This document shows, one piece after another, positions 16,012 to 23,393 of a DNA stretch of 23,393 nt. The notes under the pieces are model-generated. The model was not told the DNA's origin. It made no database searches and saw nothing but the letters and a program-made list of their open reading frames with translations. Both the position numbers and the translations under genes were made by a program. Each line of letters starts with the position of its first letter. Position 1 is the first letter of the stretch. This DNA is from a bacterium (GTDB lineage Bacteria > SZUA-182 > DTGQ01): positions 1 through 23,393 of the forward strand of contig JAILZY010000056.1 of NCBI GenBank assembly GCA_023512255.1. The letters run 5' to 3'.

Positions 16012-17118
16012 ATGAGAACGGTATTATTCGACAGCCGAGTTCCTCACGCAAATTTTCCCCAAAAACATGGCTTAAAAGATATGAAAAAGGCGCGAATTTT
16101 CATTTTTATATTTCCTGTCCTGGTCATACTTCTCTCCTGGCTTTTGCTCTATCCCTCTATAGCCGAGATCCTCAAGGTCAGAGAAAAAATTCGCCTGACC
16201 CGCAGCCAGATTGAAAGATTTGGCCATCTGCGAACTCAATCGCAGGAGATAGAGAGGAAGATAGCTTATTTTCAGAAGGACATCCAGCATCTGATTCGCT
16301 ATCTTCCCGGCCCGGGATCTATCGAGACTACCTTGAAGCAGCTTCACTCTTGGGGAACAGAATATGGATTGAACATGCTAAAGGTGAGCTCTGATTATTC
16401 CTTCCGGCTGGATGAGGCGGCAGATCAATCATTATATGCCAATGATCGGGTTTTTTGCCTGGAGGCTGTTCCAGTTCAACTTCAGGCAGAAGGGCAGCTT
16501 CCCGATATTTGCAACTACCTTGAGTGGCTGGAGGAGCTACCCTATTTTCTGAGTATTGATCAGGCGGAGATTCGCAAGCTTGAGGAGGATAGCTCAGCGG
16601 TGTTTCCCAGAGTGCGGCTAGCTATGCTCATCAAGATAGTTGGCCTATCACGTCAGGAGAAAGAGGACACTGGCCGTATCCTGAGAGCGGTGGACCTCTA
16701 CCAGCCCGCAAATCTTTCTTCTGCTCTGATTGCTGCCCAGAAAAACGTTCGGTTGACTGCCTTGGAAAAAGACCTCTTTTTTCCCGAGGAGGTCTCAGAG
16801 GCCGAAGTCGATGAGGAGCTGGGGAAGAGTGAGGAAGAGGCGGCAGTGAGCGGAGAGGATGATCCTCCTATCAGGAAGAAGAGCCGCACCTTGGCGGAAG
16901 AGGGAAGAAGCCCCTTGCAGGATGAGGGGAGAGTTTCGGTAAGAGATTTTGACCTTAACGGAATCTTGAGCTGTCAGGGGGAATATATAGCCCTGATCAA
17001 CAACAGAAGGGTGAAAAAAGGAGAAACTATAGCTGGAATGGAGGTGATGTGGATCACTAAAGATAGTATCTGCCTGGCAAAAGGTGATGAGAAATTTATT
17101 CTACGCTTGAATCAATAG
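16012..17118 (+). CDS. PilO-like alignment protein with PilP/GspC-like C-terminal domain
   Basis: 368 residues from ATG 16012; ATG 16081 (residue 24, MKKARIF) is an equally likely start because the first 23 residues look atypical and neither site has a strong ribosome site. Transmembrane segment about 28-47, coiled coil 50-95, then a PilO-like periplasmic domain (about 100-215, with LHSWGTEYGLNMLKVSSDY and a GQLPDICNYLEWLEELPYFL-type helix). An acidic low-complexity linker (255-308) follows. The last 55 residues (LNGILSCQGEYIALINNRRVKKGETIAG) look like the beta domain of PilP/GspC that contacts the secretin. Joining PilO and PilP functions in one chain would explain the absence of a separate pilP. 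Its partner is the PilN-like protein upstream. The next gene starts 28 bases later. Confidence 0.78.
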   Translation: MRTVLFDSRVPHANFPQKHGLKDMKKARIFIFIFPVLVILLSWLLLYPSIAEILKVREKIRLTRSQIERFGHLRTQSQEIERKIAYFQKDIQHLIRYLPGPGSIETTLKQLHSWGTEYGLNMLKVSSDYSFRLDEAADQSLYANDRVFCLEAVPVQLQAEGQLPDICNYLEWLEELPYFLSIDQAEIRKLEEDSSAVFPRVRLAMLIKIVGLSRQEKEDTGRILRAVDLYQPANLSSALIAAQKNVRLTALEKDLFFPEEVSEAEVDEELGKSEEEAAVSGEDDPPIRKKSRTLAEEGRSPLQDEGRVSVRDFDLNGILSCQGEYIALINNRRVKKGETIAGMEVMWITKDSICLAKGDEKFILRLNQ

Positions 17119-17146
17119 GGGTATTTATCGAGAAGAGGAAACTTGT

Positions 17147-20100
17147 ATGAGCCCAGCAGCTAAGGGGAAGAATCATCAGGCCTTGGCCGATGATGCGCCA
17201 TTGGAAGATGAGATAGAAGAGGCGGAAGAGGGAGTTTCGATTAACTATATAATTTTTACCCTCATTGTTGGCTTATTGCTTTTGCTTAACTGGTTGGGGA
17301 TCTTTAAAACCGTACTGGGAATTGACACGGCCATCATTCTTACCCTGGTCGGCGGATATAAAATCTTTTTAGGTGCGCTGGAAAGCCTTTTTAGACGCAA
17401 GATCTCGGTTGATCTAGCTATTGCCCTGGCTGCTATCGCCGCCTTGTCCATAAAACAGTATCTGGCTGCGGCTGAGGTTATGTTCATTATGCTGGTAGGC
17501 GAGGCTCTTGAGTCTTTCGCTGTTGACCGGACGAGGGGAGCCATCAAGAAGCTGATTGATCTTTCGCCCAAAAAGGCCAGGGTGGTCAGAGAAGGGAAAG
17601 AGCAGAAGATTGAGGTTGAGAGGCTGGTGGCTGGCGATCGGGTTATTGTCAAGCCGGGGGAGAGAATCCCGGTTGATGGGGAGGTTTTGAGCGGGTACTC
17701 TTCGGTTGATCAGAGCACCATTACCGGTGAGTCTATACCGGTAGAAAAGAGCGCCGGCAGCAAGGTGTATTCGGGCACCATCAATCAGCTTGGTTCTTTG
17801 GAAATCAGGGCTGAGAAGGTGGGGGAGGATACCCTTCTGTCCAGGATCATTCACCTGGTGGAAGAGGCCCAGTCGCAGAAGGCTCCTATTCAGAAGGTGG
17901 CTGATCGGTATGCTAAATTCTTTGTTCCTATTATCATCCTGGTAGCTGCCATCTCCTGGCTCATCACCCGCGATCTGGTGCGGTCGGTGTCCATTTTAAT
18001 CATTGCCTGCCCATGTGCTTTGGTACTGGCTACGCCGACGGCTATTTTTGCTGGCATTGGCCGGATGGCCAAAGAGGGTATTCTGGTCAAGGGGGGAGCC
18101 TACCTTGAGGCTATGGGCAGGGTCGGTCTGATCGCTCTTGACAAGACTGGGACCCTGACTCAGGGCAAACCTCGCCTGGTCAGCATCATTCCCTTCCAAG
18201 AGTATTCAGAACAGCAGGTTTTATCTCTTGCGGCTTTGGCTGAGCAGCATTCCGAACACCTTCTGGCTAGGATTGTGGTCGAGGAGGCTAAGAGAAGATC
18301 AGTCGATATCGGCCAGTGCGAGCATTTCCTGGTAAAACCTGGGCTTGGGGTCGAAGCGGTCTACCAGGGGAAGAGGGTGTTTGTGGGTAGTAGGAAACTC
18401 CTTCAGGAGGAGGGGATTGAATTTGATGCGGCGGCGATCAAGGTCTTGGAAGAGGTTGAGCGCAAGGGCCAGACCATAATCCTAATCTCCTGCGAACAGA
18501 AGCTGGCCGGTGCCATTACCATGCAGGATGAGATTCGGCCTGAGGCTATTGAGACCATCCGAAAACTGAAAAAACTGGGTCTCAAGCTTACCCTTCTGAC
18601 TGGAGATAACGAGCTGGTAGCCAAGCAGATAGCCCACCAGGCAGGTATTGATGAGTATGCAGCAAATCTTTTGCCCGACGGCAAAGTGGACAGGATCAGA
18701 AAGTGGCAAGAGGAAGGCTACGTCGTGGCTATGGTCGGGGATGGGATCAATGATGCCCCCTCATTGACCGCGGCCAATGTCGGCATAGCTATGGGTAGCA
18801 TCGGCTCTGATATTGCCATTGATGCCGCGGATATGATCTTTATGGCCGATGATCTGAGCCGCCTTGAGAATGCCGTGGTCATCGGCAGAAAAACAGTCAA
18901 AACTATCAGACAAAATATTATCTTTTTTGCCGTTATCTTCAATACGCTGGCTGTGGTGGCTGCTGCCTGGGCCTCAGCCTGGGTTACGCCGCCAATAGCG
19001 GCTATTGTTCATCAGATTAGCTCCCTTTTGGTGGTGGGAAATTCACTTCGGCTTCTGTCTGGGAAAATAAAAGACATCTTGACTGGCTGGCTGCTTGCTC
19101 TGATCGGATGGTCAAAGCATCTTGTTCATGACCATATTCGCTCTTTATGGGAAAACTACAGAAAGCCGATAGTCAACACTAGCCTGGCTCTGGTGATTGT
19201 GCTCTACCTTTTTTCAGGCCTAACCATGATCGCTCCCTATCAGCGGGGAGTGGTTCAGCGCTTTGGCCGTCTGATCACTGATAATGTGCCGCCTGGCCTC
19301 CATCTTTTCTTCCCCTGGCCGATAGATAAAGTTACCAAGGTTATTCGCTCGGTTGATCGGGTTGAGATTGGATTTCGCCGCAACAAGGATATAGCTAGGC
19401 GAGTGGATCAGAAAACCGGTCAGGTGATCACCACCTATGAGTGGGATATTCAGGACCGCAGCAGCGAGTATCAGAAAAAGGATGACGAGACCTTGGTGTT
19501 TACCGGGGATGAGAATTTCCTTGAGCTAGATCTAGTGGTTCAATATCGGGTTAAGGATCCTTCGGCTTATCTGTTTAAAATCAGGGGACTTCAAGATACC
19601 GAAAATCTGGTGCGGTTCTGTGCTCAGTCAGCAATCAGGGAAATTATTGGCCAAAAAGGGGCTGACCAGATTCTGACCACAGATCGAAGTGAGATTGAAG
19701 CCAGAGTTTCAAAGCTACTTCAGCAGGAATTCGATTCTCTTGATACAGGCCTTTTGGTTACCGGAGCCTATCTGCAGAGCGTGCATCCGCCCATTGAAGT
19801 GGCTGATTCTTTCCGTGCGGTGGTCAATGCCCATGAGGAAAAGAGTATGCTCATCAATCTGGCTGAAGCCTATCATAATGAACAACTGCCACTGGCTCAT
19901 GGCAAGGGGGAGCAGAATATCAGGCTGGCTGAAGCCTATAGGCAGGAGATAGTTAATCGGGCCGAAGGCGAGGGAGAGCGGTTCGTGCGTATGTGCGAAA
20001 ATTATGATCGCTTTCAAGAGGCCACTACCTTAAGGCTCTATCTTGAGACTGTGGAAAGTGTTCTGCCGGGGATGAAAAAATTTATTCTCGATGAGCAGCG

Positions 20101-20212
20101 CAATGGTCGTGAGGAGTTAACAGTGTTTGGTTCTAAAAAGATCGAGACCCTTATGAATAACCTTACCAGGGAATTTTTCCCCCGGGCCAAGCAGCAGAAT
20201 TTGAAGCCGTAA
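17147..20212 (+). CDS. heavy-metal-type P-ATPase fused to an HflK-like SPFH domain
   Basis: A continuous 1021-residue chain. Residues 1-640 are a P1B-type ATPase: eight predicted membrane segments (about 33-50, 58-78, 87-101, 104-124, 255-275, 281-303, 590-610, 613-635). It has TGES 193-196, CPC 288-290, phosphorylated Asp332 in DKTGT, GLG 399-401, TGDN 485-488 and GDGINDAP 531-538. There is no N-terminal metal-binding domain, only an acidic stretch. The usual SEHPL reads SEHLL (369-373), and the last membrane helix has HQISSLLVVGNSLRL, not the zinc-type DxG. Residues 641-675 are an amphipathic linker; 676-696 a ninth membrane segment; 697-1015 an HflK-like SPFH/band 7 region (YQRGVVQRFGRL, PPGLHLFFPWP) with a long helix. 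Even helix count in the ATPase puts the SPFH part in the periplasm, as in HflK. A GAGG ribosome site precedes the ATG. The transported metal is unknown. Confidence 0.94.
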   Translation: MSPAAKGKNHQALADDAPLEDEIEEAEEGVSINYIIFTLIVGLLLLLNWLGIFKTVLGIDTAIILTLVGGYKIFLGALESLFRRKISVDLAIALAAIAALSIKQYLAAAEVMFIMLVGEALESFAVDRTRGAIKKLIDLSPKKARVVREGKEQKIEVERLVAGDRVIVKPGERIPVDGEVLSGYSSVDQSTITGESIPVEKSAGSKVYSGTINQLGSLEIRAEKVGEDTLLSRIIHLVEEAQSQKAPIQKVADRYAKFFVPIIILVAAISWLITRDLVRSVSILIIACPCALVLATPTAIFAGIGRMAKEGILVKGGAYLEAMGRVGLIALDKTGTLTQGKPRLVSIIPFQEYSEQQVLSLAALAEQHSEHLLARIVVEEAKRRSVDIGQCEHFLVKPGLGVEAVYQGKRVFVGSRKLLQEEGIEFDAAAIKVLEEVERKGQTIILISCEQKLAGAITMQDEIRPEAIETIRKLKKLGLKLTLLTGDNELVAKQIAHQAGIDEYAANLLPDGKVDRIRKWQEEGYVVAMVGDGINDAPSLTAANVGIAMGSIGSDIAIDAADMIFMADDLSRLENAVVIGRKTVKTIRQNIIFFAVIFNTLAVVAAAWASAWVTPPIAAIVHQISSLLVVGNSLRLLSGKIKDILTGWLLALIGWSKHLVHDHIRSLWENYRKPIVNTSLALVIVLYLFSGLTMIAPYQRGVVQRFGRLITDNVPPGLHLFFPWPIDKVTKVIRSVDRVEIGFRRNKDIARRVDQKTGQVITTYEWDIQDRSSEYQKKDDETLVFTGDENFLELDLVVQYRVKDPSAYLFKIRGLQDTENLVRFCAQSAIREIIGQKGADQILTTDRSEIEARVSKLLQQEFDSLDTGLLVTGAYLQSVHPPIEVADSFRAVVNAHEEKSMLINLAEAYHNEQLPLAHGKGEQNIRLAEAYRQEIVNRAEGEGERFVRMCENYDRFQEATTLRLYLETVESVLPGMKKFILDEQRNGREELTVFGSKKIETLMNNLTREFFPRAKQQNLKP

Positions 20213-20307
20213 TCTAACCGGGGTATGTGCAAAATCATCCTGAAGATCGTATATAGCAACCTAACTTGACTTGCAGCTCGCCAACTCTCTTTGTAGGGGG
20301 TATGTTG

Positions 20308-21288
20308 ATGGAAAAAGAAACCAAAAAGAAGATCGTTATTTCACTTTTAATTCTTGTAGCCCTAGTTTTGATTTTTTTGAGCATGTTTGTGGTTGATGAA
20401 ACCCAGTACAAGATTGTCACTCTTTTTGGAAAGCCAACCAGAGTGGTTTCAGAGCCAGGGCTATACTTTAAATCGCCCATTCACACCACTATCACCCTGG
20501 ATAAGAGGCTCCTGCTCTATAATCCGGTTCCCAAGGAGTACCTGACGCGAGATAAGAAAAATGTGGTGGTCGATAATTTTGTCTGCTGGAAAATCATTGA
20601 TCCCCTTGATTTTTATGCTACCGTGATGAATGTTCCCAAAGCTGAAACTCACCTCGATGATTTGGTGTATTCTGAAGTTTCAGCTGCCCTTGGCAGATAT
20701 GACCTATCTTCTTTGGTTTCGTCCAAGCCCGGTGAGATGAAGATAGAAGAGATTTTTCAGCAGATCACCGAAAATTGTCGGCGTCGGGCGGCCAGAGACT
20801 ACAGTATGCAAATAGCCAGCGTGAAACTTAAGCAATTGATCCTTCCCCAACAAAACAAGCAGTCTGTTTTTGACCGGATGCGGGCTGAGCGGCAGAGAAT
20901 TGCCAAACAGTATCGGGCTGAGGGGGAAGAGGAGGCCATGAAGATTCGGGCGGCTACTGACAAGGAAACCAAAACAATTCTCTCCGAGGCCTATCGGACA
21001 GCTGAAATTATCAAGGGGGAAGGCGATGCTGAGGCTATCCGGATCTACGGTGAGGCCTATGGGCGAAATATCCGCTTCTATCGGCTCCTTCGGACACTTC
21101 AGGCCTATCAGAAGTTTCTGAACGAGAAAACCACGGTGGTTCTCTCCTCAGGTTCCGAGCTGTTCAAGCTCCTGACCCAGGGGCAGGTAAAGGGTACCAC
21201 TCAGGGCACGAACAATGATAAGAGCATAGCTGGCAAGGCTGCTAAAGCGGCTACCAAAGCAAGTGCAGACAATTTGGCCAGAAAATAG
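20308..21288 (+). CDS. hflC: HflC-like SPFH/band 7 protein
   Basis: 326 residues from ATG 20308, 7 bases after the GGGGG of TAGGGGG; ATG 20302 is possible, and further upstream TTG reading is unlikely. One N-terminal membrane segment (about 9-28), then the SPFH domain (VVDETQYKIVTLFGKPTRVVSEPGLYF is split at residues about 29-55), then the long charged helix rich in RAEGEEEAMKIRAATDKET and GEGDAEAIRIYGEAYGRN, typical of HflC. HflC alternates with HflK in a large periplasmic cage that, in E. coli, encloses the FtsH protease. The last 40 residues are a Thr/Ala/Lys-rich tail. It lies between two HflK-like partners in one direction, 95 bases after the fusion gene and 20 bases before the next. No ftsH is in the window. 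Confidence 0.93.
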   Translation: MEKETKKKIVISLLILVALVLIFLSMFVVDETQYKIVTLFGKPTRVVSEPGLYFKSPIHTTITLDKRLLLYNPVPKEYLTRDKKNVVVDNFVCWKIIDPLDFYATVMNVPKAETHLDDLVYSEVSAALGRYDLSSLVSSKPGEMKIEEIFQQITENCRRRAARDYSMQIASVKLKQLILPQQNKQSVFDRMRAERQRIAKQYRAEGEEEAMKIRAATDKETKTILSEAYRTAEIIKGEGDAEAIRIYGEAYGRNIRFYRLLRTLQAYQKFLNEKTTVVLSSGSELFKLLTQGQVKGTTQGTNNDKSIAGKAAKAATKASADNLARK

Positions 21289-21308
21289 CAAGGAGGCAGG
21301 CGATCGAG

Positions 21309-22250
21309 ATGAGCAAGGCGAAAACTGTTAGAAGGTGGGCAAAGTGGCTGCTCGGCATAGCTGGACTTGTCTATCTCCTGTCCGGCTTTTATCTTGTATC
21401 AACCAATGAATTGGGTGTGAAGAGGCGTTTTGGCCGGGTAGTCGATGCCAGGGTATCTCCGGGATTGCACTACCGCTGGCCTTATCCAATCGAAAAAGTG
21501 GATAAGATCAAGCCACAGGAAAAGAAGCGGATCAGTGTTGGGTTTGAATTCGCTGACCAGGCCATTGGTCGAGTCTCAAATCCGACTCAAGGAGAATTCC
21601 TGACCGGCGACCGCAATATCATCAAGATGGAAATGGTCCTCCAGTACTCTATTCTAGATCCGGTTAAGTACCTGTTTTCCTTTACTGATCCAGCGGCCAT
21701 AATTAGAGACCTGGCCAAGGCCAGCCTGGCCAAAACTACGGCTCGGATGAACGTGGATGAGGTCCTTGAGGGGAACGGCAAGATAGCTATTCAGAATACG
21801 GTTCTGGCTGACACCCAGGCGCGGCTAGATGAGCTTGGTCAGGGGAGGCGGTGGGTCCAGGTAGCTTCGATTAACCTTCAGAATGTCTTTCCACCTCTTG
21901 AGGTGGCCGACGCCTTCAAGGATGTGGCCGCAGCCAGACAGGACCGTGACCGCTATATCAATGAGGCTGAAGGATACCGCCGGGAGAAAATCCCGCAGAG
22001 TAGGGGAGAGGCTGAGCGGATCCTGCGTGAGGCTGAAAGCTACCGGAATGAGAAAATTAACACAGCCCAGGGAGATGCCCAGCGATTCATCGAAATGTGC
22101 GCCGAGTACGAGGGGAGCGAGCAGGTTACTGCCTCCCGTCTTTATCTTGAAACTATGGAACAGACCATGACCAGGATGCAAAAGGTGGTGGTTGATTCCG
22201 ACAGTCAGACAAAGCCCTTTGATCTCAAAATCATAGACCTTGAAGAATAG
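21309..22250 (+). CDS. hflK: HflK-like SPFH/band 7 protein (second HflK-type gene)
   Basis: 313 residues with one membrane segment (about 12-31) and an HflK-type SPFH domain: STNELGVKRRFGRVVDARVS, PGLHYRWPYPIEKVDKI and a central EFLTGDRNIIKMEMVLQYSI. The C-terminal helix (NEAEGYRREKIPQSRGEAER, ending in a Met-rich stretch) also matches HflK. It lacks the long glycine-rich cytoplasmic N-terminus of E. coli HflK. It is a paralogue of the SPFH half of the fusion gene at 17147 and probably shares the HflC partner. A strong AAGGAGG ribosome site lies before ATG 21309. The final six codons with the stop are duplicated directly after the stop, so stop readthrough would simply repeat the same C-terminus. 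Confidence 0.92.
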   Translation: MSKAKTVRRWAKWLLGIAGLVYLLSGFYLVSTNELGVKRRFGRVVDARVSPGLHYRWPYPIEKVDKIKPQEKKRISVGFEFADQAIGRVSNPTQGEFLTGDRNIIKMEMVLQYSILDPVKYLFSFTDPAAIIRDLAKASLAKTTARMNVDEVLEGNGKIAIQNTVLADTQARLDELGQGRRWVQVASINLQNVFPPLEVADAFKDVAAARQDRDRYINEAEGYRREKIPQSRGEAERILREAESYRNEKINTAQGDAQRFIEMCAEYEGSEQVTASRLYLETMEQTMTRMQKVVVDSDSQTKPFDLKIIDLEE

Positions 22251-22268
22251 ATAGACCTTGAAGAATAA
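22233..22268 (+). repeat. 18-bp tandem duplication of the hflK 3' end including the stop
   Basis: ATAGACCTTGAAGAATAG (22233-22250) is followed directly by ATAGACCTTGAAGAATAA (22251-22268). Each unit encodes IDLEE and a stop codon in the same frame, TAG then TAA. Confidence 0.95.
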
Positions 22269-22293
22269 ATAGCGAAAGAGTCCTGAGGGTATT

Positions 22294-22752
22294 ATGAACA
22301 ACAAACTCTTTATCTCCATTGTGGTGATAGTTATTCTGATTGGGGTCATGTGGCTTACTGCCCCAAGAGGAGCTAAAGGCCCAGAGAGAGTCGAGGATGT
22401 CATCTGGAAGATGTTTTCCGCCGCCCTAGCTGGAGATACCCAGCAGTATATCGACTGTTTTTCCGGCCCGCCCCGTAATGTGCTGGAAGAAAACCGAAAG
22501 CAGACCACCGAAGCTGCTTTTCAGGACTACATCAGGCGTGATGTCCAGGATATTAAAGCCTTGTCGATCATAAACGGCCAGCAGGAAGATGCCCAGAGGG
22601 CAGTCTTTGAGGTCGAGGCAGTCTATCCCGATCGGAACGAGAATCAAATTTTCTCTCTCCAGAAGATTCAGGGGAAGTGGAAAATCGTGAGCATTTCACG
22701 TCCTGTGATCACCAAACAGCCGATTCCCTATCTGGAACAGGTAGTGAAGTAG
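22294..22752 (+). CDS. membrane-anchored protein with small NTF2-like/DUF4878-type domain
   Basis: 152 residues. One N-terminal membrane segment (about 5-23, LFISIVVIVILIGVMWL) is followed by an extracytoplasmic alpha+beta domain. It starts with a helix carrying the AALAGDTQQYIDCFSG pattern and ends in strands including EVEAVYPDRNENQIFSLQKI and GKWKIVSI. This order (helix with aGD-x-yldc, then a strand ending in W-K-I) is usual in DUF4878/NTF2-like proteins, but the family match is tentative. A GAGGG ribosome site lies 6 bases before the ATG. As the last gene of the SPFH cluster, 43 bases after hflK, and with the same predicted periplasmic side, it may be a cage partner. That is inference from position. 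Confidence 0.8.
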   Translation: MNNKLFISIVVIVILIGVMWLTAPRGAKGPERVEDVIWKMFSAALAGDTQQYIDCFSGPPRNVLEENRKQTTEAAFQDYIRRDVQDIKALSIINGQQEDAQRAVFEVEAVYPDRNENQIFSLQKIQGKWKIVSISRPVITKQPIPYLEQVVK

Positions 22753-22758
22753 ATAAGA

Positions 22759-22789
22759 GGGAGGAGAATACCTCCCCTGCCTTTCTATT
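22759..22789 (+). terminator. weak intrinsic terminator after the SPFH cluster
   Basis: GGGAGG (22759-22764) and CCTCCC (22771-22776) form a 6-bp stem with a 6-base loop, followed by a T-rich stretch with interruptions. It begins six bases after the stop of the last gene. The short stem and broken U-tract make it a weak call. The remaining spacer to 23033 holds no gene that I can support. Confidence 0.45.
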
Positions 22790-23033
22790 TCTTATACCCA
22801 AACGCTTTTTATACTCAAATATCCTTGAGATATGATCACAGAGGTTATATCGACCTCATGTTATTGAAGATTGAAGAGCGATTTGTGTTTGCCTTCATTA
22901 TGATTTTAAATTAAACTGAGTGCTATCTTCCGGATTCCTGCTCCCGCAGAATAAGGAAATGACTAGGGCAAGGGAGCTAGGAATAATATCTCACTGTAAT
23001 ATTACGCTAATTATTATTGCACAGACAATATTT

Positions 23034-23225
23034 TTACAACTGTCCTATCTTCTGACTTATAAGATTTTTGAAATAGTTGTAGATAGCCCTCCCTATTGAG
23101 AAGACAACGGCACTCAATCCCCCCATAATCACGGCCCCAGCCGGAGCTGCGCAGCACACAATCAGAATGGAGCAAACCAAAAGTCCGCACAACATACTCA
23201 TCAGCACCGGTTTAAAGAATCCCAC
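23034..23225 (-). CDS. small hydrophobic membrane protein
   Basis: 63 residues starting at GTG 23225, with an AAAGGAG ribosome site 8 bases upstream, the strongest argument that it is real. Residues 5-46 are nearly all hydrophobic (LCGLLVCSILIVCCAAPAGA, then VIMGGLSAVVFSI), enough for two short membrane helices, followed by a basic, aromatic tail (NYFKNLISQKIGQL). Four cysteines lie in the first half; the stretch LIVC does not satisfy a lipobox. I do not recognise the family. It is convergent with the SPFH cluster. Confidence 0.65.
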   Translation of the reverse strand: MGFFKPVLMSMLCGLLVCSILIVCCAAPAGAVIMGGLSAVVFSIGRAIYNYFKNLISQKIGQL

Positions 23226-23326
23226 TTTTAATTCTCCTTTCAGAATTTATTGGTTCTTTCAGATTTTATCATATATTTTCATAATTATGTGATATATTAT
23301 ACTTTTATATAATGATATCGCTCTTA

Positions 23327-23371
23327 TATATCAGACACCATAAACCCTATATCAGAACAACCATAAACCCT
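23327..23371 (+). repeat. near-tandem 22-24 bp repeat at the window edge
   Basis: TATATCAGA...CCATAAACCCT occurs at 23327-23348 and again at 23348-23371, differing by a small insertion. It lies upstream of the small membrane protein in AT-rich sequence; what follows is outside the window. Confidence 0.65.
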
Positions 23372-23393
23372 CGAAGGGGCTTAGCTCTTATTA

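Noticed and set aside
19064-19172. The P-ATPase/SPFH fusion as a joining or frameshift artefact
   Set aside because: The frame is open across the whole junction with a sensible helical linker and correct topology, and no start or ribosome site for a separate hflK is seen.

Overview
This window holds about eleven confident protein-coding genes and two smaller likely ones. It has no rRNA, no tRNA that I can recognise, no CRISPR array and no transposase. The organism looks like a diderm (Gram-negative type) bacterium: there are lipoboxes, type IV pilus/type II secretion alignment proteins, and HflK/HflC-type SPFH proteins. Genes are moderate in GC and the spacers are AT-rich. Large sulfatase-like/TPR lipoproteins, an ExeA-type ATPase and P-ATPase/SPFH genes together suggest an uncultured Desulfobacterota-, planctomycete- or NC10-like lineage. 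That placement is inference only.

Layout. (1) 1-753: a small DksA/TraR-type zinc-finger gene on +, with a candidate sigma-54 promoter, whose ATG and main frame are separated by an A10 tract. (2) 754-6917, minus strand: two overlapping paralogous lipoproteins, each an alkaline-phosphatase/sulfatase-fold domain followed by a long TPR array, both with Thr at the usual formylglycine position. (3) 7102-8142, minus: a divergent YchF/Obg-like GTPase. (4) 8143-12568: a small PAS protein (minus) and a large membrane DUF3365-HAMP-PAS-GAF-PAS-PAS sensor (plus) with no visible output domain. (5) 12821-13129: a small membrane protein closed by a strong terminator. (6) 13329-17118: an ExeA/GspA-type ATPase with LysM and SPOR domains, a PilN-like protein and a PilO-like protein with a PilP/GspC-like tail. 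(7) 17147-22752: a heavy-metal-type P-ATPase fused to an HflK-like SPFH domain, then HflC, a second HflK-like protein and a membrane-anchored small-domain protein. (8) 23034-23225, minus: a small membrane protein.

The most notable system is the 17.1-22.8 kb cluster. The predicted topology puts the SPFH part of the P-ATPase fusion in the periplasm, as in E. coli HflK. The fusion, HflC and the second HflK could therefore form a periplasmic SPFH cage tied to a metal pump. The 13.3-22.8 kb block is one same-strand run with mostly short gaps. It begins at a near-consensus sigma-70 promoter whose predicted start site lies at the ATG of the first gene, implying a leaderless mRNA.

At a finer scale the spacers carry many short two-copy direct repeats. 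At four genes the repeated block includes the stop codon and 3' end of the gene. In-frame short tandem repeats also occur inside coding regions.
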